Source: JANOGU01 sp964499865
GTDB taxonomy: Bacteria; Pseudomonadota; Alphaproteobacteria; Rhodobacterales; Rhodobacteraceae
Assembly: GCA_964499865.1 (NCBI GenBank)
Contig: CAZCPY010000008.1
Coordinates: 1 to 42,201, forward strand
Reading direction: 5' to 3'
Length of the DNA stretch: 42,201 bases
How positions within the stretch are numbered: position 1 is the stretch's first letter; each line of letters begins with the position of its first letter. The notes beneath the pieces were generated by a model. The model had not been told where the DNA came from. It did not search any database and worked only from the letters and a program-made list of their open reading frames with translations. Shown piece after piece: positions 8,369 through 17,894 of this stretch. Position numbers and translations under genes: made by a program.

Positions 8369-9091
8369 TCAGAACGGCAGGACCGCGTCCGCGGCCTCCT
8401 GCCCCCAGCGGGGGCGCTGGGTATCGGTGATCAGGCCGCGCCCGCCATAGGAGATGCGGGCACCCGCGATGCGGTCGTAGGTGATCTCGTTCTGGCGCGA
8501 GATGTCGGTGGGCCGCACGTAGCCGGTCACGTTCAACTCGCGCAGTTCGCTGTTCACCCGCACCTCCTGGCTGCCCTCGATGTTCAGAACCCCGTTGGGC
8601 AGCACGTCGACCACGGTCGCCGCCACGCGCAGGGTCAGACGTTCGGAACGCGCGACCGAGCCGTCGCCCTGGAAGGTCGAGGCGGAATTGGCATTCACCG
8701 CATCGGCCATCGTGGCCCCCGCGGGCAGGCGTTCGTCGAGCCGCTGGGGGATGCCGAACAGCGACGGGATGCCCATCCGCAGCGTCCCGTTGCGCGCGGT
8801 GCCGGTGGAGTTCGAGATCTGCGCGCTGTCGTCGATCTCGATCACCACGGTCAGGATGTCGCCGCGCTGTGCCGCCCGGCGGTCGCCCAGAAGCGAGGAA
8901 TCCGAGGCGGTCCAGAGCGAGCTGTCGGCGCCCGGACCTTCGGGGTCGGCGCTTTCCGGCAGGGCATAGGAATACATCGCGGAATACTCGTTCGTGCCGG
9001 CCAGCGGCGCGAATTCCGGCGCCTTGCCGACCCCGGCAAGGCGGCCGCAGGCGGCGAGCGGCAGGAGGGCGAGGAGGAGGGTCTTGCGCAT
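8369..9091 (-). CDS. flgH: Flagellar L-ring lipoprotein FlgH
   Basis: FlgH forms the outer-membrane L-ring bushing around the rod. The 240-residue product begins MRKTLLLALLPLAAC with a lipobox (LAAC, Cys15). An upstream in-frame GTG/ATG start (9103) would overlap flgA and push the signal peptide inward, so I chose 9091. Family motifs include SLWTASDSSLLGDRRAAQRGDILTV (seen in pieces), the VDVLPNGVLNIEG segment and LNVTGYVRPTDI, and the C-terminal ISYGGRGLI. The gene lies 8 bp after flgA and 10 bp before fliL. Confidence 0.95.
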   Translation of the reverse strand: MRKTLLLALLPLAACGRLAGVGKAPEFAPLAGTNEYSAMYSYALPESADPEGPGADSSLWTASDSSLLGDRRAAQRGDILTVVIEIDDSAQISNSTGTARNGTLRMGIPSLFGIPQRLDERLPAGATMADAVNANSASTFQGDGSVARSERLTLRVAATVVDVLPNGVLNIEGSQEVRVNSELRELNVTGYVRPTDISRQNEITYDRIAGARISYGGRGLITDTQRPRWGQEAADAVLPF

Positions 9092-9099
9092 GGGAACAC

Positions 9100-9513
9100 T
9101 CACGGCTGGACGTGGACGCTGCCGTCGGGGGCGACGGTGCCGGTGACGATGCTGCGCGAGGCGAGGTTCATGACCTGCACCGTCTCGCCCGCCGCGGCGC
9201 GGCCGAGGGCGCGGCCCTCGGCATGGATGGTCAGGCTCCCGGCCCGGAACACCAGCGCGACCAGGGCGTTGCGGTCGACCAGGGCGGCGGCGGCGAGATC
9301 GGAGGCCTGCAGCGGCCGGCCGGGGTAGATGGTCACCCGCACCTCCTGCCCGATGGCGGCGGCGGGGTCGGTCAGGGCGCCGTCCACCACCGCCTCGACC
9401 ACCGTGATCTGCTGCGCCGAGATCACCGTCTGCGCCGGGATGACCTGCAGCGCCACCACCGCCTGGGCGGCGGCGGGCAGGGGCAGCAGGGCAAGCATGA
9501 TCCAGCGCATCAT
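9100..9513 (-). CDS. flgA: Flagellar P-ring assembly chaperone FlgA (short form)
   Basis: FlgA is a periplasmic chaperone for P-ring assembly by FlgI. The 137-residue precursor has a signal peptide (MMRWIMLALLPLPAAA) and a single SAF-like beta domain: residues with VIPAQTVISAQQITVVE and the family motif GQEVRVTIYPGRPLQASDL, then GETVQVMNLASRSIVTG. Enterobacterial FlgA is ~220 residues; the short form seen here, lacking the N-terminal domain, is usual in alphaproteobacteria. The start overlaps the flgG stop by 4 bp, and a second ATG follows one codon later. Confidence 0.88.
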   Translation of the reverse strand: MMRWIMLALLPLPAAAQAVVALQVIPAQTVISAQQITVVEAVVDGALTDPAAAIGQEVRVTIYPGRPLQASDLAAAALVDRNALVALVFRAGSLTIHAEGRALGRAAAGETVQVMNLASRSIVTGTVAPDGSVHVQP

Positions 9514-10295
9514 CGCACCTGCGTGGTGGCCGACATCATCTGGTCGGCGGCGGTGATGACCTTGGCGTTGAGCTCGTAGCCGCGCTGCGCCTTGATCAGC
9601 TCGGTCACCTCGCGCACCGCATCGACGGTGCTTTCCTCGAGGTAGCCCTGGCGCAGCGTGCCCAGCCCGTCGAGCCCCGGCGTGCCCGGGATCGCGGGGC
9701 CCGAGGCGGGGGTTTCGAGAAACAGGTTGGACCCGATCGCCTCGAGCCCCTTGTCGTTGGCAAAGCCGGCCAGGGTCAGCGTGCCGATCTGCTCGGGTTC
9801 CACCCGGTCGGCGAAATAGGCCCAGACCTCGCCGTTGGCATTGACCGAGATGCTGCGCGCGTCCGAGGGGATGGTGATGCCGGGCGCCACGGGGTTGCCG
9901 TCGGCGGTGACGATCAGCCCCTCGCCCGTGCGCTTCAGCGACCCGTCGCGGGTATAGGCGGGGTTGCCGTTGGGCATGGTGACCTCGAGATAGCCGCGGC
10001 CCTCGATGGCCACGTCGAGATCGCCCCCGGTCTGCGCCAGCGACCCCTGTGCCACGACGACCGAGACCGAGGAGGGCCGGACGCCCAGGCCGATCTGGAT
10101 GCCGGTGGGCAGCATGGTGCCGTCCTGCGCGGTCACCGTGCCGGGGCGGGCGATCTGCTGGTAGTGCAGGTCGGCGAAGTCGGCGCGGCGGGCGTTGTAG
10201 CCCGTGGTCGACATGTTGGCGAGGTTGTTGGAGACGACATCGACGCGCATCGCCTGCGCGCTCATGCCGGTCGCCGCGATGTAGAGCGCCTTCAT
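9510..10295 (-). CDS. flgG: Distal rod protein FlgG
   Basis: FlgG forms the distal rod. The 261-residue length is exactly typical. The start at 10295 gives MKALYIAATGMSAQ with a good ribosome site (GGGAGAG ~5 bp upstream); a longer open frame to 10553 runs inside flgF and is not needed. Motifs: the N-terminal rod/hook signature VVSNNLANMSTTGY, the FlgG-specific loop (TVTAQDGTMLPTGIQIGLGV), DVAIEGRGYLEV, and the C-terminal ELIKAQRGYELNAKVI. It follows flgF by 17 bp and overlaps flgA. Confidence 0.97.
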   Translation of the reverse strand: MKALYIAATGMSAQAMRVDVVSNNLANMSTTGYNARRADFADLHYQQIARPGTVTAQDGTMLPTGIQIGLGVRPSSVSVVVAQGSLAQTGGDLDVAIEGRGYLEVTMPNGNPAYTRDGSLKRTGEGLIVTADGNPVAPGITIPSDARSISVNANGEVWAYFADRVEPEQIGTLTLAGFANDKGLEAIGSNLFLETPASGPAIPGTPGLDGLGTLRQGYLEESTVDAVREVTELIKAQRGYELNAKVITAADQMMSATTQVR

Positions 10296-10312
10296 GCGTT
10301 CTCTCCCTAAAT

Positions 10313-11023
10313 CTACCTGCCGAGCGTCTGGATCACGGTGCGGGTACGGTTGTCCTCGCGGTCGAGGAAGCCCTGGCCCATCTCGTAGGCGCGCTGCACC
10401 GTGATCATGCGGGCGATCTCGGACACCGGATTGACGTTCGAGCCTTCGAGGAAGCCTTGCAGCATCACCGCGCCCTCGGCCGGTTCGACGCCGTCGGCCG
10501 AGAACAGCGTGCCCGCCTGGTAGCGCATCGACAAAGGGTTGGTCGGCTGCCACAGGCCGACGCGGGCCACCGCCTGGCCTGCGACCGAAACGGTGCCGTC
10601 CTGCGCCACCGCGACGTCGCGCGCGCCGGGCGGCAGCTGGACCGGGGCGCCGCCGAGGTCGAGCAGAGCGTTGCCGTCGGCGGTGACGAGCCCGCCCTCG
10701 GCATTCGCGGTGAAGGAGCCGGCGCGGGTCAGGCGGTCGCCGTCGGGGGTCTGCACGAGGAAGAAGCCCTCGCCCTGGATCGCGAGGTCGTAGGCGCCGC
10801 CGGTGGGCACCACCTCGGCCTGCGTCAGGTCGATGTTGCGGCCCGTGGCGTAGGCCATCGACAGCGAGGGGCCGTCATCGACCGCCGCGACGTATTCGGC
10901 GAAGATCACGCCCTCGCGCCGGAAGCCGGTGGTCGACAGGTTGGCGATGTTGTTCGCCACCACCTGCATCTCGCGCATCAGGCCGGACTGGCGGGTGAGG
11001 GTGACGTAGGTCGCGGCATCCAT
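10313..11023 (-). CDS. flgF: Proximal rod protein FlgF
   Basis: FlgF is a proximal rod subunit. The 236-residue product carries VVANNIANLSTTGFRREGVIF near the N-terminus, LAIQGEGFFLVQTPDG in the middle and EIARMITVQRAYEMGQGFLD near the C-terminus, all typical of the FlgE/F/G family. It differs from the neighbouring FlgG by being shorter and lacking the FlgG-specific loop after residue ~50. It starts 3 bp after the fliQ stop and precedes flgG, the usual flgF-flgG order. Confidence 0.95.
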   Translation of the reverse strand: MDAATYVTLTRQSGLMREMQVVANNIANLSTTGFRREGVIFAEYVAAVDDGPSLSMAYATGRNIDLTQAEVVPTGGAYDLAIQGEGFFLVQTPDGDRLTRAGSFTANAEGGLVTADGNALLDLGGAPVQLPPGARDVAVAQDGTVSVAGQAVARVGLWQPTNPLSMRYQAGTLFSADGVEPAEGAVMLQGFLEGSNVNPVSEIARMITVQRAYEMGQGFLDREDNRTRTVIQTLGR

Positions 11024-11026
11024 CGC

Positions 11027-11299
11027 CTAGCCCCCCGCGATGGCCGGGATCACCCGGTCCTGGAAGAAGCCGACGAGCGCCTGCGTCATGAACCCCATCG
11101 AGACCCAGAACACCGCCAGCATCGCCGCCACCTTGGGCACGAAGGTCAGCGTCATCTCCTGCACCGAGGTCAGCGCCTGCAGAAGGCCGATGGCCAGGCC
11201 CGCGGCCAGGGCGACACTGAGCAGGGGCGCGGACATCTGCACCGCGACCCACAGGCTCTGGCGCAGGGCATCGTAGATCGCGGCGTCGCCCATCGTCAC
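11027..11299 (-). CDS. fliQ: Flagellar export gate protein FliQ
   Basis: FliQ is a small two-helix membrane protein of the export gate, present in several copies with FliP and FliR. The product is 90 residues, the family norm, with two hydrophobic helices (~residues 16-40 and 55-78) flanking the conserved loop LLQALTSVQEMTLTFVPK. The start overlaps the fliE stop by 4 bp; a second ATG two codons on (11293) is an alternative start. Position between fliE and flgF is common in Fla2-type alphaproteobacterial clusters. Confidence 0.95.
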   Translation of the reverse strand: MTMGDAAIYDALRQSLWVAVQMSAPLLSVALAAGLAIGLLQALTSVQEMTLTFVPKVAAMLAVFWVSMGFMTQALVGFFQDRVIPAIAGG

Positions 11300-11589
11300 A
11301 CCGGCATCCGCAGGATTTCCTGGTAGGCCTCGACCACCCGGTCGCGCACGGTCACGGCGGTCTCGATCGCCGTCTGCGAGGAGGCGAGCGCCTCGACCAG
11401 CGCCTGGGGGTCGGCCGCCCCGGTCATCGCGGCGCGCGCCGTGGCCTCGCCGCGGGCGAGCGTTTCGGCCAGGTTTCCGGCCATCGCGGCGAAGCCCTGC
11501 ACCGCCCCGTCTGCCGCTTTGGGCAGCGGGGCGGCGGCGGTCTTGCCCAGGGCGTAGGTCTGGGCGGCAAAGGCGGTTCTGACGTCCAT
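11296..11589 (-). CDS. fliE: Flagellar MS-ring/rod adaptor FliE
   Basis: FliE links the MS-ring to the rod and is the first protein exported. The product is 97 residues, close to the family length, and mostly helical. The C-terminal half shows the family pattern: LVEALASSQTAIETAVTVRD followed by VVEAYQEILRMPV, where the RxxVxxAYxEIxxMPV ending is diagnostic. The N-terminal half is Ala-rich and variable. The gene starts 16 bp after the flgC stop and overlaps fliQ. Confidence 0.94.
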   Translation of the reverse strand: MDVRTAFAAQTYALGKTAAAPLPKAADGAVQGFAAMAGNLAETLARGEATARAAMTGAADPQALVEALASSQTAIETAVTVRDRVVEAYQEILRMPV

Positions 11590-11605
11590 TCTGGACCCCC
11601 CTCCT

Positions 11606-11986
11606 TCAGCGGCGCAGCAGTTCGAACAGGCTTTGCGTCATCTGACGCGCCTGGTCGAAGGTGCGAAGGTTCGCCTCGTAGCTGCGCTGCGCCTCGCGCG
11701 CGTCGGCGATCTCGATCACCAGATCGACGTTCGATCCGGCGTAGCGGCCGGTTTCATCGGCCAGCGGGTGGCCGGGGTCGTAGATCTGGGGCAGTTCGCC
11801 CTGGTCCAGCCGCACCGGGCCGAGGCTGACCGCGCCGGTTTCCATCTCGGCCTCGAAGGCCACGGTCTTGCGGCGGTAGCCGGGGGTGTCGGCGTTGGCG
11901 ATGTTCTCGGAGATGTTGCGCAGGCGGGCGGCGTGCGCCTCCATCCCGGAGGCGGAGACGGCCATCGACGAAAGCAGGTCGGCCAT
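11606..11986 (-). CDS. flgC: Proximal rod protein FlgC
   Basis: FlgC is a proximal rod subunit. The 126-residue product begins MADLLSSMAVSASGMEAHAA and contains the rod signature RNISENIANADTPGYRRKTV. The middle carries VYDPGHPLADETGRY-like residues (IYDPGHPLADETGRYAGSNV), followed by EIADAREAQRSYEANL and a C-terminal helix. All match the FlgC family closely. It starts 3 bp after the flgB stop. Confidence 0.96.
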   Translation of the reverse strand: MADLLSSMAVSASGMEAHAARLRNISENIANADTPGYRRKTVAFEAEMETGAVSLGPVRLDQGELPQIYDPGHPLADETGRYAGSNVDLVIEIADAREAQRSYEANLRTFDQARQMTQSLFELLRR

Positions 11987-11989
11987 GGC

Positions 11990-12373
11990 TTAGCCCCCCC
12001 GCCCGAGCGCCGTGCGCGTGATGACCGAGACCGACCGCTGGATCGCCAGGGCCATGTCGTGCTGCTGGCGGATGTCCGCGGCGCGGACCATCTCGCCTTC
12101 GATGGACACGGAGTTGCCGTTGGGCGATCCGGCCAGGCCCGCGGGCAACAGCACGGGCCGTGCCGAAGCCGACGGGCCACCGGCCAGGTGGCCGGCGCGC
12201 GTGGCCCGCAAATCCGCAGCCTCGCCATAGACCTGCGCGAAATCGGGCAGGTCGCGGGCGCGGTAGCCCGGCGTGTCGGCATTGGCGAGGTTGCCCGCCA
12301 CGAGCCCCATCCGCGCCCCCGCGTGGGCGGCCAGCGCCCGGGCCATGCGCGTCACTTCCAGTGTTTCGAACAT
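11990..12373 (-). CDS. flgB: Proximal rod protein FlgB
   Basis: FlgB is the most proximal rod protein and here the first gene of the - strand flagellar operon. I chose the ATG at 12373 (MFETLEVTRMARALAAHAG), the usual FlgB opening, over an upstream start at 12406. The product is 127 residues with VAGNLANADTPGYRARDLPD and a C-terminal helix (QQHDMALAIQRSVSVI). The region between FlgB and fliI (92 bp, divergent) must hold promoters for both operons. Confidence 0.95.
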   Translation of the reverse strand: MFETLEVTRMARALAAHAGARMGLVAGNLANADTPGYRARDLPDFAQVYGEAADLRATRAGHLAGGPSASARPVLLPAGLAGSPNGNSVSIEGEMVRAADIRQQHDMALAIQRSVSVITRTALGRGG

Positions 12374-12404
12374 CGGGATTCTCCCAAGGCCGGCATCTGC
12401 CTTC

Positions 12405-12460
12405 ACCCGGGCTTAAGGGTGATTCCTTTAGAAAGGGTAATCCGTGAACAAACGTGGGGA
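12405..12460. promoter_or_regulatory. Divergent flgB/fliI promoter region with an imperfect 18-bp-spaced repeat
   Basis: This short region is AT-richer than its surroundings. AAGGGTGATTCC (from 12415) and AAGGGTAATCC (from 12433) form an imperfect direct repeat with an 18-bp period. On the - strand TTAA-N7-TGAA (12416 down to 12402) resembles the CtrA site TTAA-N7-TTAA with one mismatch. CtrA controls Fla2-type flagella in Rhodobacter, so this could be a CtrA site, but the match is incomplete. I cannot place a convincing -35/-10 pair. Confidence 0.35.
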
Positions 12461-12465
12461 AAAAC

Positions 12466-13776
12466 ATGCCCGGTGTCTTCGACGGCCTCTTGGCGGAACT
12501 GGCGCGGGTGACGCCCGCGGCGCCCGTGGGGCGGGTGGCGGCGGTGGCGCCGGGGCGGATCACGGTCGCGGGCCTGCAGGACCGCGCCGCCCTGGGCGAC
12601 AGGGTCGAGATCGCCGCGCGGCAGGGCCCGCTGCCGGGGGAAATCGTCGCCCTTGCCCCCGAGGGCGCCGTCGTGCTGCCCGACGGCCCGGCCGAGGGGC
12701 TGGCCATGGGCCAGGCGGTGGTGCTGCACGGCCGCGCGGGCATCGCGCCCGATGACCGCTGGCTCGGCCGCGTGATCGACCCCTTCGGCCGCCCGCTGAA
12801 CGGCCGCCCGCTGTTCCCCGGCCCCGCGGCGCGCGCCCTGCGCGCCGCCGCGCCGCCGCCCGGGCGCCGCCGCAGGCTGGGCGGGCGGCTGGCCACCGGT
12901 GTCGCGGCCTTCGACACCGTGCTGCCGCTGGTGCGGGGCCAGCGGATCGGGCTGTTCGCAGGCTCGGGCGTCGGCAAGTCCAGCCTCCTGGGCAAGTTCG
13001 CGCGCGGGGTCCAGGCGGATGTGGTCGTCGTCGCCCTGATCGGCGAGCGCGGTCGCGAGGTGCGGGAATTCGTGGACCACACGCTCGGCCCCGCGGGCCT
13101 TGCGCGGTCGGTCGTCATCGCCGCGACCTCGGACCAGCCGCCCACGGTGCGGCGGCGCTGCGCCTGGGCGGCGATGGCGGTGGCGGAACATTTCCGTGAC
13201 CGGGGCCTGCATGTCCTGCTGCTGGCCGACAGCGTCACCCGCTTTGCCGAGGCACACCGCGAGGTGGCCACCACCGCGGGCGAAGGCGCGGTGCTGCGCG
13301 GGTTCCCGCCCTCGACCGCGCATGCGATCATGTCGCTGGCCGAACGTGCGGGCCCGGGCGAGGAGGGCGCGGGCGACATCACTGCTGTCTTCACCGTGCT
13401 GGTGGCGGGGTCGGACATGGAGGAACCGGTGGCCGACATCCTGCGCGGCGTGCTCGACGGCCATGTGGTGATGGACCGCAAGATCGCCGAACGCGGGCGC
13501 TATCCGGCGATCGACCTGCTGCGGTCGGTGTCGCGCAGCCTGCCCGCCGCCGCGACCGGGGAGGAAAACACCCTGATCGCCGCCGCCCGCCGCCACCTCG
13601 GCGCCTGGGACCGGGCCGAGATGATGGTGCAGGCGGGGCTTTACGCCAGGGGCAGCGACCCCGCGGTCGACGCCGCGCTGCGGGTCTGGCCCGCGCTCGA
13701 TGCCTTCCTGGCCGAGGACAGCCCCTCGGTCGAGGCGAGCTTCACGCGGCTGGCCGCCTGCCTCGCGGCAAGTTGA
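12466..13776 (+). CDS. fliI: Flagellar export ATPase FliI
   Basis: FliI is the cytoplasmic ATPase of the flagellar export apparatus, related to the F1 beta subunit. The ATG at 12466 has a nearby GGGGA; a GTG at 12454 is less likely. The 436-residue product has the N-terminal beta domain, the family motif GRVIDPFGRPL, Walker A GSGVGKSS (residues 166-173), IGERGREVREFV, Walker B HVLLLADSVTR (near 248-258) and the C-terminal helical domain. It is transcribed away from flgB and appears monocistronic within this window; a different operon starts downstream. Confidence 0.97.
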   Translation: MPGVFDGLLAELARVTPAAPVGRVAAVAPGRITVAGLQDRAALGDRVEIAARQGPLPGEIVALAPEGAVVLPDGPAEGLAMGQAVVLHGRAGIAPDDRWLGRVIDPFGRPLNGRPLFPGPAARALRAAAPPPGRRRRLGGRLATGVAAFDTVLPLVRGQRIGLFAGSGVGKSSLLGKFARGVQADVVVVALIGERGREVREFVDHTLGPAGLARSVVIAATSDQPPTVRRRCAWAAMAVAEHFRDRGLHVLLLADSVTRFAEAHREVATTAGEGAVLRGFPPSTAHAIMSLAERAGPGEEGAGDITAVFTVLVAGSDMEEPVADILRGVLDGHVVMDRKIAERGRYPAIDLLRSVSRSLPAAATGEENTLIAAARRHLGAWDRAEMMVQAGLYARGSDPAVDAALRVWPALDAFLAEDSPSVEASFTRLAACLAAS

Positions 13777-13793
13777 ACCGGGCGGGGGGCCGC

Positions 13794-13822
13794 TTGACAG
13801 GGGCGCCATGCAAGGGCGTGGT
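13794..13822 (+). promoter_or_regulatory. Candidate promoter of the YnjBCD-type transporter operon
   Basis: A consensus -35 hexamer TTGACA lies at 13794-13799. At a 17-bp spacing the -10 position reads CGTGGT, which is poor. Alphaproteobacterial promoters often have a strong -35 and a weak -10. Position between fliI and the substrate-binding protein gene supports the call; the weak -10 limits it. Confidence 0.35.
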
Positions 13823-13848
13823 GCGACAGTCCAGTGACGGAGCGTCCG

Positions 13849-15069
13849 ATGCCACGCCTGACCCTTGCCGCCCTGCTGATCGCCGCAGCCCTGCCCGCCG
13901 CGGCCGAAACGACCGGGGGGGCCGCGCTGGTCGCCGAAGGGTGGGACGCCATCGAGGCGCAGGCGCGGGGGGGCGAGGTCAACTTCTTCATGTGGGGCGG
14001 CGCCGACAACATCAACGCCTACGTTTCGGACGTGATCGGCGCGCAACTGCGCGACCGCTACGGCATCACGCTGAACCGCGTGCCGGTCACCGACGCGGCC
14101 GAGGTGGTGAACCTGGTGCTGGGCGAGGTTCAGGCGGGCAACCTGGACAGGGGCGCGGTCGACCTGATCTGGATCAACGGCGAGAACTTCCGCACCATGA
14201 AGGAGGGCGGCCTCGCGTTCTGCGGCTATACGGACGTGCTGCCCAACAATGCCCTGGTCGACTGGACGAACGCTGCCATCGCCAACGACTTCGGGGTTCC
14301 GGTCGAGGGCTGCGAGGTGCCCTGGAGCCGGGCGCAATTCGCCATCGCCTATGACGCCGCAACCCTGCCCGACCCGCCGCGCACGATCCCCGACCTGCTG
14401 GCCTGGATCGAGGCCAACCCGGGCCGCTTCACCTATCCCGCGCCGCCCGACTTCACCGGGTCGGTCTTCGTGCGCCACGTCTTCTACCATGCCGCCGGGG
14501 GCCCCGAGGCGCTGCTCGGCCCCTTCGATCCCGCGACCTTCGAGACCGCGGCGGCGAAGACCTGGGCCATCCTGAACCGCATCGAGCCGTTCCTCTGGCG
14601 GGAAGGGCAGACCTACCCGACCTCGGTCACGCAACTGAACGAGCTGTTCGCCAACGGCGAGGTCGCCTTCACCTTCAACTACGACCCCAGCCAGTTCGGC
14701 ATCGGGGTGGAGACGGGGCTGTACCCCGATACGGTGCGCAGCTTCGGCTGGGCGGACGGCACCATCGGCAACACCAACTACACGCTGATCCCGGTCAATT
14801 CGCCGAACAAGGCGGCGGCGATGGTGGTGCAGAACCTGCTTCTGTCGGCCGGGGCGCAGCTGGACAAGGCCCGCCCCGAGGTCTGGGGCGCGGCGCCCGC
14901 CATCGAGATCGACCGCACCCCCGCAGAGGTGCAGGCCGCATTCGCCGCGCTGCCCGCGCATCCGTCGGTGGTGCCGATGGCGGACCTCGCGAAGGCCGCG
15001 CTGCCCGAATTGCAGGCCGACTGGCTGGAGGCGATCGAGCAGGGCTGGCTTGCGAACGTGGGCCGCTGA
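13849..15069 (+). CDS. ynjB: ABC transporter periplasmic substrate-binding protein, YnjB type
   Basis: A periplasmic solute-binding protein of the YnjB family (406 residues). The start ATG at 13849 has GACGGAG upstream and yields a clear signal peptide (LTLAALLIAAALPAAA); a GTG at 13834 is possible. The mature part opens with VNFFMWGGADNINAYVSDVI and carries VDLIWINGENFRTMKEGG, which matches Escherichia coli YnjB closely in my memory. It heads an operon with two permease genes and an ATPase. The substrate of the YnjBCD system is not established; relatedness to thiamine, iron and polyamine binding proteins gives no firm answer. No riboswitch-like leader is visible in the 72-bp upstream spacer. 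Confidence 0.85.
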   Translation: MPRLTLAALLIAAALPAAAETTGGAALVAEGWDAIEAQARGGEVNFFMWGGADNINAYVSDVIGAQLRDRYGITLNRVPVTDAAEVVNLVLGEVQAGNLDRGAVDLIWINGENFRTMKEGGLAFCGYTDVLPNNALVDWTNAAIANDFGVPVEGCEVPWSRAQFAIAYDAATLPDPPRTIPDLLAWIEANPGRFTYPAPPDFTGSVFVRHVFYHAAGGPEALLGPFDPATFETAAAKTWAILNRIEPFLWREGQTYPTSVTQLNELFANGEVAFTFNYDPSQFGIGVETGLYPDTVRSFGWADGTIGNTNYTLIPVNSPNKAAAMVVQNLLLSAGAQLDKARPEVWGAAPAIEIDRTPAEVQAAFAALPAHPSVVPMADLAKAALPELQADWLEAIEQGWLANVGR

Positions 15070-15079
15070 TGGCGCCGCG

Positions 15080-15937
15080 GTGACCGACGGCCGGCGCACC
15101 GCGCTGTGGCTGGCCCCGGCGCTGGCGGCGATCGGGGCGCTGGTCTTCGGGGGTCTCGGGCTCGCGGTGCTGCGGTCGCTGGGCCTGCCTGCGGGCGAGG
15201 GGATGCCGCCGCCGGGCCTTGGCGCCTATGCCCGCGTGCTGGCCGACCCCGACCTTCTGCCCGCGCTCGCCTATTCGCTGCGCACGGCCGCCGCTTCCAC
15301 CGCGCTGGCCCTGGTGCTGGGGCTGGCGGTGGCTCTGCTGCTGCGGCGACCGCTGCGGGGCGGGGGGGCGCTGCGGTTCCTCGTGCAGGCCAACCTGACG
15401 GTGCCGCATGTCGTGGCGGCGGTGGGGATGATGTATCTGCTGGGCCAGTCGGGCCTGCTGGCGCGGCTGGCCTTCGCCGCGGGCGTGATCGACGGCCCCG
15501 CCGGGTTCCCCGCCCTGCTGCACGACCGCTGGGGGATCGGCGTGGTGCTGCACTACGTCTGGAAGGAGGTGCCCTTCGTCGCCCTGGTCATGCTGGCGCA
15601 GATGCAGGCGCTGGGGGCGGATCACGAGGCGGTGGCGCGGTCGCTGGGCGCGTCGCGCGGACAGGCGTTCCGGCTGGTGCTGCTGCCGCAGCTGCGGCCG
15701 GGGCTGGCGGCGTCGGGGGTGGTGAGCTTCGCCTTCGCCTTCGGCGCCTACGAGGTGCCTGCGCTTCTGGGCGCCAGCTACCCCCGCGCGCTGCCGGTGC
15801 TGGCCTGGCAGCGCCACACCGACCCCGACATCGCCGCCCGGCCCGAGGCCGCGGCGCTTGCCGTGCTGATCGCCCTGGTGGCGGGGCTGGCCGTCTGGGG
15901 CTTGCGCCGCACGGTGTTGCCGCGGGGGGCGAGGTGA
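15080..15937 (+). CDS. ABC transporter permease, first subunit of the YnjBCD-type system
   Basis: An inner-membrane permease of about 285 residues with six hydrophobic helices. The start is uncertain: GTG 15080 gives VTDGRRTALWLAPALAAIGA, while a TTG at 15050 would overlap ynjB by 20 bp. The coupling (EAA) loop is seen as LGADHEAVARSLGASRGQAFRLVLLP around residue 185-210, which contacts the ATPase. In E. coli YnjC is a single protein with two permease halves; here the halves are separate genes, this one being the N-terminal equivalent. The stop overlaps the second permease by 4 bp. Confidence 0.85.
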   Translation: MTDGRRTALWLAPALAAIGALVFGGLGLAVLRSLGLPAGEGMPPPGLGAYARVLADPDLLPALAYSLRTAAASTALALVLGLAVALLLRRPLRGGGALRFLVQANLTVPHVVAAVGMMYLLGQSGLLARLAFAAGVIDGPAGFPALLHDRWGIGVVLHYVWKEVPFVALVMLAQMQALGADHEAVARSLGASRGQAFRLVLLPQLRPGLAASGVVSFAFAFGAYEVPALLGASYPRALPVLAWQRHTDPDIAARPEAAALAVLIALVAGLAVWGLRRTVLPRGAR

Positions 15938-16733
15938 CGGCGCGGTTGCGCGGCATGGCTGCCGCGCTGCTGGCGGCGGGGCTGGTGCTGCCGATGGTGC
16001 CGCTGGCGGTCTGGGCATTCGCCCGCGGCTGGCGGTTCCCGGCGCTTCTGCCCAATGCCTGGTCGCTGCAGGGCTGGCAGGTCGCGCTGGCCCCCCGCAC
16101 CGGGCTATGGGACGCGCTTGGGCTGACGCTGCTGATCGCGGTGCTGGCGACGGGGGTGTCGCTGGTGCTGGGCATCCCGGCGGGCCGTGTGCTGGCCGGG
16201 GCAAGGGTGCCGGGGCGGCGGCTGGTGATGGCGCTGGTGCTGGTGCCGCTGGTGGTGCCCGGGCTGGCGGTGGCGATCGGGCTGCACGGGGTGTTTCTGG
16301 CGCTGGGCCTGACCGGCACCGTGGCGGGCGTGGTGATCGTGCACCTGGTGCCGGTGCTGCCCTATGTCACGCTGGTGATGGCCGCGGTCTTCGCCAACCA
16401 TGACGCCGGGCTGGAGGCGCAGGCGCGGACCCTCGGCGCCTCGCCCGGGCAGGTGTTCCGCCTGGTCACGCTGCCCGCGATCCTGCCCGGCGTGGCGGTG
16501 GCGGCGGTGATGGGGTTCCTGGTGTCCTGGAGCCAGTATGCGCTGACCCTGCTGGTGGGCGGCGGCAAGGTCATCACCCTGCCGATGCTGCTGTTCACCC
16601 AGGCCGCGGCGGGGCGCAACGATGTGACCGGCGCGCTGGCGGTGCTGTATGTGATCCCCGGTCTGGTCGCGGTGGCGCTGGCGGCGCGCTGCGTCACCGG
16701 GATCAACCTTGCGATCGCCGCCAGGATGCCGCG

Positions 16734-16737
<4 letters not shown>
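15934..16737 (+). CDS. ABC transporter permease, second subunit of the YnjBCD-type system
   Basis: A 267-residue permease, equivalent to the C-terminal half of E. coli YnjC. The GTG start at 15934 lies in the previous stop (GTGA). Six hydrophobic helices are evident, and the coupling loop reads LEAQARTLGASPGQVFRLVT, close in pattern to the loop of the first permease, so the pair likely arose by duplication. The end overlaps the ATPase start by 4 bp. A much longer open frame to 15106 runs through the first permease in another frame and is not coding. Confidence 0.88.
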
Positions 16738-17774
<1,037 letters not shown>

Positions 17775-17894
17775 AAGCCGCCGCCGTGGCGCATCGGCGC
17801 GGATCGGCCAGCGGCGACCGCCTGCGCCCCGCGGTCGGTTGACGCCGCCCTCGGGCCCGGCCAAAGCTGATGGGCGGGACCAACGAGGGCATTC

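Noticed and set aside
12403..15099. An 898-codon - strand open frame over fliI and the YnjB-type gene, and similar frames at 638-3049, 3294-5732 and 16362-19073
   Set aside because: All lie opposite well-supported genes, have abnormal Arg/Pro/His composition and no recognisable domain.
17815..17837. Terminator after the YnjBCD-type operon (stem CGACCGC / GCGGTCG)
   Set aside because: A 7-bp stem with a 9-nt loop and no T-tract is weak in this base composition; I do not list it as a feature.
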